Shown: in pieces, positions 35,083 to 44,257 of the stretch | How the letters are laid out: each line of letters starts with the position of its first letter | How positions within the stretch are numbered: the first letter of the stretch is position 1 | Assembly (NCBI RefSeq): GCF_000426245.1 | Contig: NZ_AUEZ01000007.1 | Coordinates: 1 to 64,000 of the forward strand | Source: Bradyrhizobium sp. Ai1a-2 | GTDB taxonomy: Bacteria; Pseudomonadota; Alphaproteobacteria; Rhizobiales; Xanthobacteraceae | Length of the DNA: 64,000 nucleotides | Direction: 5' to 3' | The notes under the pieces: model-generated | The model's database searches: none | Told to the model about the DNA's origin: nothing | Seen by the model: the letters and a program-made list of their open reading frames with translations, nothing else | Position numbers and translations under genes: made by a program

Positions 35083-36432
35083 TTAACCGCGGCGGCGGGC
35101 GGAAGGTTCCAACTCAAGCAAATTCCCGCTAGCCGTTGCCTCCGCGCCGCACATCTCGATCTGCCGCCAGGCCCGCTCGCGGGCAGCCGGATCGCCAATT
35201 GCGACCTCCAGGGCCGCCTCCGGGAGCGTTATCCGCTCCTTCAGCGGCACCGGACCGCACACGATCATGAAAAAATCGTATGGGTGCGGGCGCTCATTGG
35301 CCATCACGAACTGAAAATGCACTCGGAAGAACTGCCAGCGGAAGGAATTGTAGTGCTCGGGCTTGACGATGTCGCGGAAGCGGACCGGCACGACGGTCGG
35401 ATTGCGCCTGGCGTCGCCGAGTTCGATGCCGTGGCTCGAGATCGGATCGAACTGATAGAAGTTCATCACGTCCTTGCGGGCCTGGCAGTCGATCCATTCG
35501 ATCGAGGGTTCCAGCGCCAATTGCCGCAAATGGTCGCGAAACTCCCGCGATACCTTATGAAACCCGACGATCGGAAGATTGCCGCCAATGGTGAACAGCA
35601 CCACGCGAGGGCCGTGACGGCCCAGTGACGGGTCGAGCCTCAGCGCCCGCGCCAGGATTTCCGTCCCCAGGAATGATCCCGAGCTATGGCCGACCAGCAC
35701 AATCTCATCGGCGTCGCTGCTGCGCGCGACCTGGACGAGGTGCTGCGCAAAGCGGTCGATGCGCTCGTCCCATTCCGGACGCTGTCGGTGCGAGAACTCC
35801 CAGGTCCAGATCGTGTCTGACAGGAGATAAAGCACGTAGGTGTTGTTTTCGTTGTATTTCAGCACCGTGCCGATCAGGGCGACAAAGATCGCAGTTGCCG
35901 CGGCAACGCTGAAGAGATCGGGGATGCCGATCGCGCTGAGGCCTCGTTGAAACAAGAACGCTACTGCCGCAGCGCACAACGCCTCCGCCAGCAGCACGAC
36001 ATGCGGATAGGTGATGAACGCCGTGAAACGCCAGTTCGCCCGCGTGAACCGCGCAATCGTGCCGGTGAAGACCAGCCCCCAATAAATCCAGACGGCATGA
36101 AACACGGTACGCCAGATCGGCGCGGCGAGGTCGCGCTGGATGAAATCCTCAAACCGCAGGAAATCGTAGGTTGTGCGGGTCTGCCAGTCGGCCGCCTTGG
36201 TCTCGATGGTCCAGGACGCGATCTCGTCGTCGGGGCCGACCTTTGGCCGGCTGATGGTCGCCGATAGCTGGTAAAGACGGCTGAATTTCCGCAGTTCGGT
36301 CCTGAACATGCGGTAATATTGCGCCAAGCCGCGCGGATCATACCCCTGGATATAAATAATATGGCGGTGCCGAACGCGCACGTACTGTCCCCAGATGAGA
36401 TCGGGACTATAGCAGCCAGCGCGATGCGCCAA
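35083..36432 (-). CDS. Membrane-embedded alpha/beta hydrolase-like protein
   Basis: A 449-residue protein beginning with a strand typical of alpha/beta hydrolases (RHIIYIQGYDPRGLAQYYRMF). A block of three to four membrane segments (about residues 115-210) is inserted, followed by the nucleophile elbow VLVGHSSGSFLGTEIL. Other catalytic residues cannot be assigned. The function is unknown; it may be an esterase or lipase at the inner membrane. The start is uncertain: a GTG at 36381 (VRVRHRHIIYIQG) with GGGGACA upstream is an alternative. It sits between dxs and xseB in the same orientation. Confidence 0.65.
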   Translation of the reverse strand: MAHRAGCYSPDLIWGQYVRVRHRHIIYIQGYDPRGLAQYYRMFRTELRKFSRLYQLSATISRPKVGPDDEIASWTIETKAADWQTRTTYDFLRFEDFIQRDLAAPIWRTVFHAVWIYWGLVFTGTIARFTRANWRFTAFITYPHVVLLAEALCAAAVAFLFQRGLSAIGIPDLFSVAAATAIFVALIGTVLKYNENNTYVLYLLSDTIWTWEFSHRQRPEWDERIDRFAQHLVQVARSSDADEIVLVGHSSGSFLGTEILARALRLDPSLGRHGPRVVLFTIGGNLPIVGFHKVSREFRDHLRQLALEPSIEWIDCQARKDVMNFYQFDPISSHGIELGDARRNPTVVPVRFRDIVKPEHYNSFRWQFFRVHFQFVMANERPHPYDFFMIVCGPVPLKERITLPEAALEVAIGDPAARERAWRQIEMCGAEATASGNLLELEPSARRRG

Positions 36433-36510
36433 GAGCTATTTCGCCAACTCTGGGGAAGACCGGCGAATTTGCCTGAAGTGCTGTACGATTGCGACGCCGC
36501 GTCGCGGGCT

Positions 36511-36560
36511 AGATCATGATCCGGCCAGGCGGGTTCGATCGATTTTCCGGATCATGCTCT
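36511..36560. repeat. ATCATGATCCGG / CCGGATCATG hairpin repeat
   Basis: AGATCATGATCCGG (36511 on) pairs with CCGGATCATGCTCT (ending 36560), with about 22 bases between. This resembles the common GATCATGCTC repeat of Bradyrhizobium. It overlaps the stop codon of xseB and may terminate it. Confidence 0.65.
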
Positions 36561-36828
36561 ACTGCACGTCGAGCGGCTCGGTTCCGGTGGGCTGGCCGCT
36601 GGCGTCGGTTGTGATCTTGTCGACGCGCGCCTCGGCTTGCCGCAATAATTCCTCGCAGCGGCGCTTCAGCGCCTCGCCGCGTTCATAAATCGCGACCGAT
36701 TCCTCAAGTGGCACCTTGCCGTCCTCAAGCCGTTTGACGATCGATTCAAGTTCCTCCATCGCGCGTTCGAAGGAGAGCTTCTTGACGTCGGTTTTGTTGT
36801 TTTCGACTTGGGTAGTGTTTTCGGCCAT
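36559..36828 (-). CDS. xseB: Exodeoxyribonuclease VII small subunit
   Basis: The 89-residue protein has the XseB helix-hairpin pattern: [21 protein letters not shown] then [35 protein letters not shown]. With XseA it forms exonuclease VII, which degrades single-stranded DNA. The large subunit is not in the window. The start [14 protein letters not shown] was chosen over a longer frame. Confidence 0.95.
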   Translation of the reverse strand: MAENTTQVENNKTDVKKLSFERAMEELESIVKRLEDGKVPLEESVAIYERGEALKRRCEELLRQAEARVDKITTDASGQPTGTEPLDVQ

Positions 36829-36920
36829 TACTCGCGTTTCCCGATTCGCGTTCTTAAGGCTGCGCCCCGTTCCCACCGCAGAATCAAAGCAATTTTCTGC
36901 GGAAGTATCGTGGCGTCGAT

Positions 36921-37847
36921 TTATGCGCCCATCAATGCGGTGACATGCGCGGCCACCGACTCTTTCAGTCCCTGCAGATCATAGCCGCCTTCGAGCACGG
37001 AGACGACCCGTCCGCCGGCGTGCCGATCGGCGAGATCCAGAAGCTTGCGCGTCACCCAGCCGAAGTCGTCGGCCCTCAAATTGAGCGAGGCGAGCGGATC
37101 CCGGTAATGCGCGTCGAAGCCCGCAGAGATGATGACGAGCTCGGGGCCGAACTTTTCCAGTTGCGGCAGGATCAGGTTGTCGAACGCCGAGCGGAATTGT
37201 GCGCCGCCATCTTCAGGCGCGAGCGGCGCATTGACGATGGTATCGTGCTCGCCGCGCTCACCGCGGCTGCCGGTGCCCGGAAACAGCGGCATCTGATGCG
37301 TCGAGCAATACATCACGCTCGGATCGGCCCAGAAGATATCCTGGGTGCCGTTGCCGTGATGAACGTCGAAATCGACCACGGCGACACGGCCGATGCCGAA
37401 CTTGCGCTGGGCATGGCGCGCGGCGATCGCAGCGTTGTCGAAGAAGCAGAAGCCCATCGGCCGGCTGGCTTCGGCATGATGGCCGGGCGGGCGAACCGCG
37501 ACGAAAGCATTCGGATGCTCGCCGGACATCACCGCATCCGCGGCCGCAACGGCGCCGCCGACGCCGCGCATCACTGCTTCCCAGGTGCCCGGCGACATCG
37601 AGGTGTCGCCGTCGATGTAGACGAGGCCGGAGGTCGGCGCGATGTGGCGGAGCTCGCCGACATAAAGCTCGCCATGGCAGAGCATGACGGAATCAAGGCT
37701 GCCTTCCGGCGCCTCGCTGCGTGCGAGCGGCGTGAATCGCTCTTCGCCGAGCACCTCGGCGACCGCACGCAACCGGTCGGGGCGTTCGGGATGGCCTGGA
37801 GGCGTCAGGTGGTCGAGGCAGGCGGAATGCGTCAGAAGAAGGGTCAT
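36921..37847 (-). CDS. Histone deacetylase family protein (acetylpolyamine amidohydrolase-like)
   Basis: This 308-residue enzyme has the zinc-hydrolase signatures of the HDAC family: [10 protein letters not shown] with the His pair, [15 protein letters not shown] with two of the metal ligands, and [13 protein letters not shown] with the third. The conserved active-site Tyr is expected in the [11 protein letters not shown] loop. Bacterial members remove acetyl groups from polyamines or other small amides; the substrate is unknown. It is upstream of xseB in the same direction, an arrangement I recall as conserved in Rhizobiales. Confidence 0.9.
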   Translation of the reverse strand: MTLLLTHSACLDHLTPPGHPERPDRLRAVAEVLGEERFTPLARSEAPEGSLDSVMLCHGELYVGELRHIAPTSGLVYIDGDTSMSPGTWEAVMRGVGGAVAAADAVMSGEHPNAFVAVRPPGHHAEASRPMGFCFFDNAAIAARHAQRKFGIGRVAVVDFDVHHGNGTQDIFWADPSVMYCSTHQMPLFPGTGSRGERGEHDTIVNAPLAPEDGGAQFRSAFDNLILPQLEKFGPELVIISAGFDAHYRDPLASLNLRADDFGWVTRKLLDLADRHAGGRVVSVLEGGYDLQGLKESVAAHVTALMGA

Positions 37848-37936
37848 GCAGGTTTCCAGCGCATCGCTGCGCGTTCTTGCGACTAACGCCCTATTTAGGC
37901 GCTCAGCGCTTCCCGCGAAAGCCCTTCGTCGCCTTC

Positions 37937-38021
37937 GCAGCCCAGGAGGAGCGAAGCGTAACCCCGGGAAGCCGCACGTGATCTGAAGCCCCGGGGTTAC
38001 GCTGCGCTCCACCCGGGCTAG
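37937..38021. repeat. Paired inverted REP elements (BIME-like)
   Basis: GCAGCCCAGGAGGAGCGAAG with CGTAACCCCGGG faces AGCCCCGGGGTTACGCTGCG with CTCCACCCGGGCTAG. Same family as the elements near the RAYT gene, 23 kb away. Confidence 0.8.
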
Positions 38022-38032
38022 GGGCCGGCGGG

Positions 38033-39697
38033 CTAATTGACCCGCTGGATCCGATTGCCCGAGGCGGGCCCGACCGGGCTGTTCGCCTGGAAATAGTCAT
38101 GGAGGGCATCGACATCGTAGGGGCCGGTCAGCGGCGCCTGACCTTCCTTCAACATCGTGAAGCCGTCGCCACCGACCGATATGAAATTATTGACCGTCAC
38201 CCGGTAGGTCGCTGCCGGGTCGATCGGCACGCCGTTCAGCATCATCCGCCCGGCGATGATGCGCTCGCCGTCACCCTTGCTCGCATCCCAGGCGTACGCG
38301 AACCCTTTCGACACCTGCAGGATCCGTGGCCGCTTCGGGTCGAGCCATTGCTGCTCGAGCGTATCCTTGATCTGCTTGCCGGTGAGCGTCAGCGTGATGA
38401 GCTGGTTGCGGAACGGCTGGCTCGAGAACAGGTCGGCATAGGTGACGGCGCCGCCCTCTCTCCGCGCAACATCGGTGCGCACGCCGCCCGGATTGGTGAA
38501 GGCGATCACCGCGCCGCCTTTCTCGGGCGAACTCGTCGCAGCGAGCTGGGCGTCGGCGATGATGTCGCCGAGCGCGCTTTCGCCGGCCTGGTTAGGCACG
38601 CGCGAGAGCGTCTCTGTCACCGAGCCTGCCGGACGGTTGGCGATCGGCGCGGCGAGCTTGTCATAGGCGTCGATCAGCGCAGTCTGGCTTGCGTCCTTGG
38701 CCAGCGTCTGGCTGCGGACGATGGTGTTCTCTGCCTTGGCGCTGATCACGTCGCGGGTCTTGGGATCGAGCTTGAGGTCGATCGCGGTGACCAGCGTGCC
38801 GTATTTGTCGCCGGAGGTGACGAGCCGGCCGTCGATGTCGCAGACATAGGCCTGGTGGGTGTGGCCGGAGATCACGACGTCGACCGCGCGATCAAATTTC
38901 TTCACGATGTCGACGATCGGGCCGGAGATGCCGGGGCATTCGTTGTAGTCGCCGGTCGGCGTGCCGCCTTCATGGAGCAGCACCACGATCGCCTCGACGC
39001 CGCGCGCCTTCAATTCTGGAACGAGCGCATTCACCGTCTCGGCCTCGTCGCGGAATTCGAGATCGGCCGCGCTATGCGGCGAAATGAGGGTCGGCGTGCC
39101 CTTCAGCGTCAGCCCGATGAACGCGACCGGAATGCCCTCGAACTGTCTGATCTCGTAGGGCGGAAACACGGTCTTGCCTGTGGCCTTCTCGAAGGTGCTT
39201 GCGGCGAGATAGTGGAATTTCGCGCCGGGGAAGGGATGAGGACCCCGGCACTTGTCGGTCGGATGGCAGCCGCCATTCTGCATCCGCCGCAGTTCATCCA
39301 TGCCCTCGTCGAATTCGTGGTTGCCGACCGAGGCGATCTCCAGCCCCATCATCGACAGCGATTCGATGGTCGGCTCGTCATGGAACATCGCCGACAGAAG
39401 CGGGCTCGCGCCGATCAGGTCGCCGGCGGCGACGAAGATCGTGTTCTTGTGTCCCTCGCGGAGCTGCCGCACCAGCGTCGCCATGTGCTCGGCGCCGCCG
39501 GCGGGCACGACGAGCTTCTTGGTCTTGTCGCTGGGGTCGCTGATCCGGATGCCGCCTGGCGGCGCCCGCAGATAGCCGTGGAAATCGTTGATTGCGAGGA
39601 TGCGCAGATCGACGGGTGAGGCGTTTTGGGCCTGGCAGGGCGCAAGGACAAATCCGCCCAGCAGCGCCAGCGCTGCAAGGATGTGACGGGTTCTCAT
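38033..39697 (-). CDS. Bifunctional metallophosphatase/5'-nucleotidase (UshA-like)
   Basis: A 554-residue periplasmic enzyme. A signal peptide (MRTRHILAALALLGGFVLAPCQAQ) is followed by a calcineurin-like metallophosphatase domain with ILAINDFHGYL, VAAGDLIGASP, SVGNHEFDEG and VVISGHTHQAY, and a C-terminal 5'-nucleotidase domain (about residues 350-520) with NPGGVRTDVARREGG and the NNFISVGGDGF stretch. It probably dephosphorylates extracellular nucleotides. Confidence 0.92.
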   Translation of the reverse strand: MRTRHILAALALLGGFVLAPCQAQNASPVDLRILAINDFHGYLRAPPGGIRISDPSDKTKKLVVPAGGAEHMATLVRQLREGHKNTIFVAAGDLIGASPLLSAMFHDEPTIESLSMMGLEIASVGNHEFDEGMDELRRMQNGGCHPTDKCRGPHPFPGAKFHYLAASTFEKATGKTVFPPYEIRQFEGIPVAFIGLTLKGTPTLISPHSAADLEFRDEAETVNALVPELKARGVEAIVVLLHEGGTPTGDYNECPGISGPIVDIVKKFDRAVDVVISGHTHQAYVCDIDGRLVTSGDKYGTLVTAIDLKLDPKTRDVISAKAENTIVRSQTLAKDASQTALIDAYDKLAAPIANRPAGSVTETLSRVPNQAGESALGDIIADAQLAATSSPEKGGAVIAFTNPGGVRTDVARREGGAVTYADLFSSQPFRNQLITLTLTGKQIKDTLEQQWLDPKRPRILQVSKGFAYAWDASKGDGERIIAGRMMLNGVPIDPAATYRVTVNNFISVGGDGFTMLKEGQAPLTGPYDVDALHDYFQANSPVGPASGNRIQRVN

Positions 39698-39743
39698 GGA
39701 GCGAATATGGACAAGCGCGGCAACGATTTTGCGACCTTGCCGT

Positions 39744-40505
39744 TCAATTCTGCTTGCGCGCAAAGAACGCCTTGAAGGCGGAAACCGCTTCCTTGGAGCG
39801 CATCCGTTCGCTGAACAGATGGGCTTCCTGATCGATGCGCCGGGTCATGTCCTCTGGCGGCAGTTTTATCAGCTTGCGGGCGATCGCGACCGCGTCGGCC
39901 GGCAGCGCGCAGATCTCGCGCGCTACTTTCCGCGCTTCCGCTTCCGTATGGCCCGGAGCCACCACCGCGTTGACGAAGCCGGCGACGCGGGCGTCGTCGG
40001 CGTCCATGGTGCGGCCCATCACCAGCATCTCGAAGGCGCGCTGGTGCCCCATCGTGCGCGGCATCAAGAGGCTCGAGGCGCCCTCGGGCACCAGCCCCAG
40101 ATGGATGAACGGGGTCGAGAAGGTCGCGGTGCTGCTGGCGAGCACGTAGTCGCAATGGAACAGCATGGTGGTGCCAATGCCGATCGCAACCCCGTCGACG
40201 GCGGCGATGATCGGCTTGACGTTGTGCGCCAGCGAGTAGAGGAACTTCACCGCGCCGGAGGTGCGCACCGCGTCGGGATTGGCGGTGCCGTGCTTCACGA
40301 ACTCCTCGACGTCATTGCCCGCGGTGAACACGCCCGAGCCGCCGGTAATGATGAGGCAGCGGATCTCCGGATTGTTCTGCGCGGTGTCGATCGCATCGCT
40401 CATCGCGCGATACATTTGTTCGGTGATGGCGTTCTTCTTCTCGGGCCGACGCATCGTGATCACGCGCGTTGCGGCTTCGTCTGATACGATGAGGTGCCCG
40501 GTCAT
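39744..40505 (-). CDS. Enoyl-CoA hydratase/isomerase family protein
   Basis: This 253-residue crotonase-fold protein starts MTGHLIVSDEAATR, with AAGGGA upstream. The CoA-binding and oxyanion residues lie in TAGNDVEEF and in VDGVAIGIGTTMLFHCDYVLA. Glu in GLVPEGASSLL is in the place of one catalytic glutamate. It is likely in beta-oxidation with the acyl-CoA dehydrogenase directly upstream in the same direction. Confidence 0.88.
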   Translation of the reverse strand: MTGHLIVSDEAATRVITMRRPEKKNAITEQMYRAMSDAIDTAQNNPEIRCLIITGGSGVFTAGNDVEEFVKHGTANPDAVRTSGAVKFLYSLAHNVKPIIAAVDGVAIGIGTTMLFHCDYVLASSTATFSTPFIHLGLVPEGASSLLMPRTMGHQRAFEMLVMGRTMDADDARVAGFVNAVVAPGHTEAEARKVAREICALPADAVAIARKLIKLPPEDMTRRIDQEAHLFSERMRSKEAVSAFKAFFARKQN

Positions 40506-40706
40506 CAAGCAGTCCCTTGCGAAGGCGGCCACATTGCCGCCGGGGAACACCTCGCCATCTTACATGATCTCCGCCCGGCTCCCAATGTCCCTCACGGCTT
40601 TCCCACGCTCTTGTCATTCCGGGGCGCGTCCAGATCACGCAGGCCCGCAAGCCGTAGAGCGGGCACTGCGCTTCGCCTTTGCCCATTCTACGAGGCAATG
40701 TGGGGC

Positions 40707-42488
40707 TTACCCCAGCAACACCGCGTCTGCGCCGTTGATGGCTTCCGCACTGTCCGTCACCGTCTTCTCGAGCGACGGTGCCTGGACCGCGACGTTCTCG
40801 GCGAAGAAGCGGGCCAGCGCGATATAGCGCTGCGGGTCGCCGGCCTCGCCACCGCCCTTTACGGCGAGCGCTTCGCCGGCGAGCGTGCAGCCGCCGAGCG
40901 TCGCGCCGAACAGGCGCAGGTAAGGCGTGGCGCCGGCGAGCGCATCGTTCGGCGCCGAGGCGAGGCGCTCGAGCAGCCAGCGGCTGGTGCGCTCGAGCGC
41001 GCCGAGCGCATCGCGCAGCTTGGCGCCGGTGGTGCCGAACGCGGGATCGTTGGAGGCTTCCACCTGCTTGACGATGGCTGAGAGCTCGTCGAGCAGGGCC
41101 CAGACCGAGGCGCCGCCATTGGCCGCGAGCTTGCGCGTGACGAGGTCGATCGACTGTATGCCGTTGGTGCCCTCATAGATCGCGGTGATGCGCGTGTCGC
41201 GAGAATGCTGGGCCGCGCCGGTCTCCTCGATGAAGCCCATGCCGCCATGCACCTGGACGCCGAGATAGGCGACCTCGTTGCCGATGTCGGTGGAGAAGGC
41301 TTTCGCGATCGGCGTCAGCAGCGCACCGCGTGCCGCGGCGTCCTCGCGCACCTTCGGATCCTTGGCGCGTGTGGAGACGTCGAGTGCGACTGCGGTCGCG
41401 TAGCAGATCGCGCGCGCGGCGGCTGTCATGGCGCGCATCTGCATCAGCATGCGCTTGATGTCGGGATGTGCGATGATCGGGTCCGAACCTTCGCTTTTGC
41501 TGCCGACCGCGCGGCCCTGGCGGCGCTCCTGGGCATAGGCGAGCGCCTGCTGGTAGGCGCGGTCGGCAAGGCCGACGCCTTCGAGGCCGACCGCGAGCCG
41601 GGCCTGGTTCATCATCGTGAACATGCATCGCATGCCCTGGTTCTCTTCGCCGATCAGGTAACCGATGGCGCCGCCATGGTCGCCCATGGTCATGGTGCAG
41701 GTCGGGGAGGCGTGCATGCCGAGCTTGTGCTCGACGCCGGAGGGATAGATGTCGTTGCGCGCGCCGAGCGAGCCGTCGGGATTGACCAGGAATTTCGGGA
41801 TCAGGAACAGCGAGATGCCCTTGGTGCCTGCCGGCGCATCGGGCAGGCGGGCGAGCACAAAATGAACGATGTTGTCGGTCATGTCGTGGTCGCCATAGGT
41901 GATGAAGATCTTGCTGCCCTTGATGCGGTAGGTGCCGTCACCGGCGCGCTCGGCGCGGGTGCGCAGTGCGCCGACATCGGAGCCCGCCTGCGGCTCGGTG
42001 AGCTGCATCGTGCCGGTCCATTCGCCGGAGACGAGCTTGGCAAGGTAGGTCCTCTTCAATTCGTCGCTGCCATGGGCGTCCAGCGCCTCGATCGCGGAGA
42101 GCGTCAGCAGCGGGCAGAGGCCGAACGCCGAATTCGACGCGCTCCAGATCTCGGTGCAGGCGGCGTTGATCGCGAGCGGCAGGCCCTGGCCGCCGAACGC
42201 TTCCGGGCCCGACACCGCGTTCCAGCCCGCACCCGCCCAGCGCTGATAGGCGTCGGGCCAGCCCGGCGCGGTCGTCACCTTGCCGTCCGCGAGCTTGACG
42301 CCGTTCTGGTCGCCGACCCGGTTGAGCGGCGCCAGCACGTCGCTTGCGAACTTGCCGGCTTCCTCCAGCACCGGCTGGGCGATATCGCCGTCGAAATCGC
42401 CGTAATGGCCGGCGGCAAGGGCGGCCTTCAGTCCGGCACCATGGTTGAGGGCGAGCAGGATGTCGTCGATCGGCGCGCGGTAGGTCAT
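40707..42488 (-). CDS. Acyl-CoA dehydrogenase (AidB/FadE-like, with C-terminal domain)
   Basis: The 593-residue protein oxidises acyl-CoA to enoyl-CoA with FAD. It has GGQGLPLAINAACTEIWSASN, TGTMQLTEPQAGSDVGALRT (the FAD-contacting TEP motif), KIFITYGDHDMTDNIVH, GVQVHGGMGFIEETGAAQHSRD with the conserved Arg, and TAIYEGTNGIQSIDL. The C-terminal extra domain is typical of the long FadE-type enzymes. GGGGAG precedes the ATG. The enoyl-CoA hydratase gene follows in the same direction. Confidence 0.92.
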   Translation of the reverse strand: MTYRAPIDDILLALNHGAGLKAALAAGHYGDFDGDIAQPVLEEAGKFASDVLAPLNRVGDQNGVKLADGKVTTAPGWPDAYQRWAGAGWNAVSGPEAFGGQGLPLAINAACTEIWSASNSAFGLCPLLTLSAIEALDAHGSDELKRTYLAKLVSGEWTGTMQLTEPQAGSDVGALRTRAERAGDGTYRIKGSKIFITYGDHDMTDNIVHFVLARLPDAPAGTKGISLFLIPKFLVNPDGSLGARNDIYPSGVEHKLGMHASPTCTMTMGDHGGAIGYLIGEENQGMRCMFTMMNQARLAVGLEGVGLADRAYQQALAYAQERRQGRAVGSKSEGSDPIIAHPDIKRMLMQMRAMTAAARAICYATAVALDVSTRAKDPKVREDAAARGALLTPIAKAFSTDIGNEVAYLGVQVHGGMGFIEETGAAQHSRDTRITAIYEGTNGIQSIDLVTRKLAANGGASVWALLDELSAIVKQVEASNDPAFGTTGAKLRDALGALERTSRWLLERLASAPNDALAGATPYLRLFGATLGGCTLAGEALAVKGGGEAGDPQRYIALARFFAENVAVQAPSLEKTVTDSAEAINGADAVLLG

Positions 42489-42666
42489 GGCGTTACTCCC
42501 CGAGGGAACATTGGCGCCGTCTTCCCACGAAACCATGCTTCCCTCAACCGTCCGGATGACCGAATTTGGGGGCAGAAACAGTTGAAATAGCCCGACTCCC
42601 TCTGTAGACCGGCGTTGCCAGACTAGGAGGGCTGCGGCTATGTTCCGCGCCCTCCGGACCTGGAAT

Positions 42667-42741
42667 TGGGGCGTAGCCAAGCGGTAAGGCAGCGGATTTT
42701 GATTCCGCCATTCGGAGGTTCGATCCCTCCCGCCCCAGCCA
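42667..42741 (+). tRNA. tRNA-Gln (anticodon TTG)
   Basis: A cloverleaf is readable. The acceptor arm TGGGGCG pairs with CGCCCCA (42731-42737), then discriminator G and an encoded CCA (42739-42741). The anticodon stem-loop GCGGA-TTTTGAT-TCCGC gives anticodon TTG (reads CAA). The T-arm has GGTTCGATCC. It lies 15 bases before the STN-domain gene and divides ordinary chromosome from the giant-adhesin locus. Confidence 0.95.
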
Positions 42742-42755
42742 GCAGATATTGCTGG

Positions 42756-43475
42756 ATGTCCATTCCTTCCGGGGAAGATCAATTGACGCCCGCTGCGCCG
42801 TTCACCGCTCAAATTCGGGACAGGTGCCGGTCGTCCGCGCTCATCCTTGGTTTGGCGTTCGCGATTTTATCGTCGTTTGCGGTCGCAGACGAACGTAGCA
42901 TGGAATTTGACATTCCGCCACAGGCGCTCGACCAAGCGTTGAATGTCTTCCGCAGTGCCGCCGGAGTTCAGATCTTCTACGAGACCGCGCTAACGGCTGG
43001 CCGGCGATCGCGGGAGGTCAAAGGCAGTTTTGCTCCGGGGCGCGCATTGCAGACGTTGCTCGGAGGGACGGGGCTCGTGGCCCGACGCACGGATGTTGAT
43101 GCATTCGCCATCCTTCCCGGGCGGGCGGAGCCAGATCGCGCGGAGGCGCCAGCAAGCCCGCCCGACGGACGTTTCGTAGGCGCGCTGCAGAACGGCGTTC
43201 TTGATCTGCTATGCCGAAACAGTCAGACCCGGCCTGGTAGATACAAAGTGGCGCTCGAACTCTGGATTGCCCCGACCGGCGCCATTCAACGTAGCGCGAT
43301 CATGGCCTCTACCGGAGACGTAGCCCTCGATACAGCCTTGCTCCGCGTGCTTCAAGGCGGCAGCATCAACGCAGCGCCGCCTGCCAGCGTGCCCCAACCG
43401 TTCATTCTCACCGTTGCGCCGCGCGCCCCGTCTGAAACGGGCGATTGTGGCGGGTCATCGCAGACCAGCAGGTAA
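42756..43475 (+). CDS. STN-domain protein with TonB-like C-terminus (VreA-like)
   Basis: A 239-residue exported protein. A hydrophobic export segment (about residues 30-46) precedes an STN signalling domain (about 49-125: MEFDIPPQALDQALNVFRSAAGVQIFYE then GSFAPGRALQTLLGGTGLVARR). The C-terminus (about 145-225) resembles the TonB C-terminal fold (RYKVALELWIAPTGAIQRSAI, LLRVLQGGSINAAPP). No beta-barrel follows. This is the architecture of P. aeruginosa VreA, a receptor-like protein of a cell-surface signalling system. The start is uncertain: a TTG at 42783 has GGGGAAG upstream. Confidence 0.75.
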   Translation: MSIPSGEDQLTPAAPFTAQIRDRCRSSALILGLAFAILSSFAVADERSMEFDIPPQALDQALNVFRSAAGVQIFYETALTAGRRSREVKGSFAPGRALQTLLGGTGLVARRTDVDAFAILPGRAEPDRAEAPASPPDGRFVGALQNGVLDLLCRNSQTRPGRYKVALELWIAPTGAIQRSAIMASTGDVALDTALLRVLQGGSINAAPPASVPQPFILTVAPRAPSETGDCGGSSQTSR

Positions 43476-43497
43476 GCGACACCGGACCGTAGCCAAT

Positions 43498-43515
43498 TTG
43501 TCATGCAGCCTTGAT
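43498..43515 (+). promoter_or_regulatory. Weak pho-box-like site
   Basis: TTGTCAT-GCAG-CCTTGAT matches the 7-4-7 CTGTCAT repeat layout at about 10 of 14 positions, strongly only in the first half. It is noted only because the related P. aeruginosa locus is phosphate controlled. It could well be chance. Confidence 0.15.
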
Positions 43516-43652
43516 AGTTCAAAATCGCTCCGTCCTGGCATCTGCCACGCTTGGAGTGGCTTGCGCCGGCGCCTGATCTCCAATGAGTGGGGGAAGTCAT
43601 CGCGGGGCTGGTGAACTCGAGTTCTTGATTTGGTCCGGCGGGGCGACCGACT

Positions 43653-44204
43653 ATGGCAGAAACGACGTGGGCATTGCTACGCAATCTGCTCACCGACAGA
43701 TATACGGAGTTCAAGGTCAGGCTGACGCGGCGGTTGGGTTCGGAGGAACTCGCGAGTGAGAGCCTGCACGAGACCTGGCTACGGCTGCATCGGCCGGGAC
43801 ATGTTGGTTCGATCGAACGTCCGTCAGCGTACCTGTTGCGCATCGCCATCAATATTGCGACGGATCGCTTGCGCTCCGAGCGTAATCGCGCGCGCCGGTC
43901 CGAAATCGAAGCCGTGCTCGGAACAGGCGGTGGGCCTCCTGACCCGGCGTTGGAGTTACAGTCACGGCTCGAGCTTCAGATTGTTGAACGGGCGATCCGC
44001 GGATTGCCCGATCGGCCGCGGATGATACTCATCGCCTCTCGGCTTGAGGGGCTGACTCATCAAGCTATTGCCGAGCGGCTTGGAATTTCCAGGCGCACCG
44101 TCTTGTATGAGCTTAAGCGCGCTGTGGAATATCTGGATGCACAACTCGAGAATGAAGGCTATTCGTCCTCCGATTGCACTCCCAAGTCCCCCGATGCGTC
44201 TTAG
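43653..44204 (+). CDS. FecI-type ECF sigma factor (VreI-like)
   Basis: This 183-residue protein has sigma-2 (about residues 8-80, with SLHETWLRLHRPGHVG and RPSAYLLRIAINIATDRLRSE) and sigma-4 (about 115-165, LPDRPRMILIASRLEGLTHQAIAERLGISRRTV). The pattern fits iron-starvation or cell-surface-signalling sigma factors. The gene for the FecR-like partner follows 53 bases later. It should direct transcription of the giant exoprotein gene and perhaps its own locus. Confidence 0.88.
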   Translation: MAETTWALLRNLLTDRYTEFKVRLTRRLGSEELASESLHETWLRLHRPGHVGSIERPSAYLLRIAINIATDRLRSERNRARRSEIEAVLGTGGGPPDPALELQSRLELQIVERAIRGLPDRPRMILIASRLEGLTHQAIAERLGISRRTVLYELKRAVEYLDAQLENEGYSSSDCTPKSPDAS

Positions 44205-44257
44205 GAAGGATAGAGGACGCAAGTTCGATGGTATTCACCAATGAGAACGCTTGAGCA

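Noticed and set aside
42666..42755. Start of the STN-domain gene inside the tRNA
   Set aside because: The frame is open across the tRNA-Gln gene, but those codons are the tRNA. Starts at 42756 or 42783 are more sensible.
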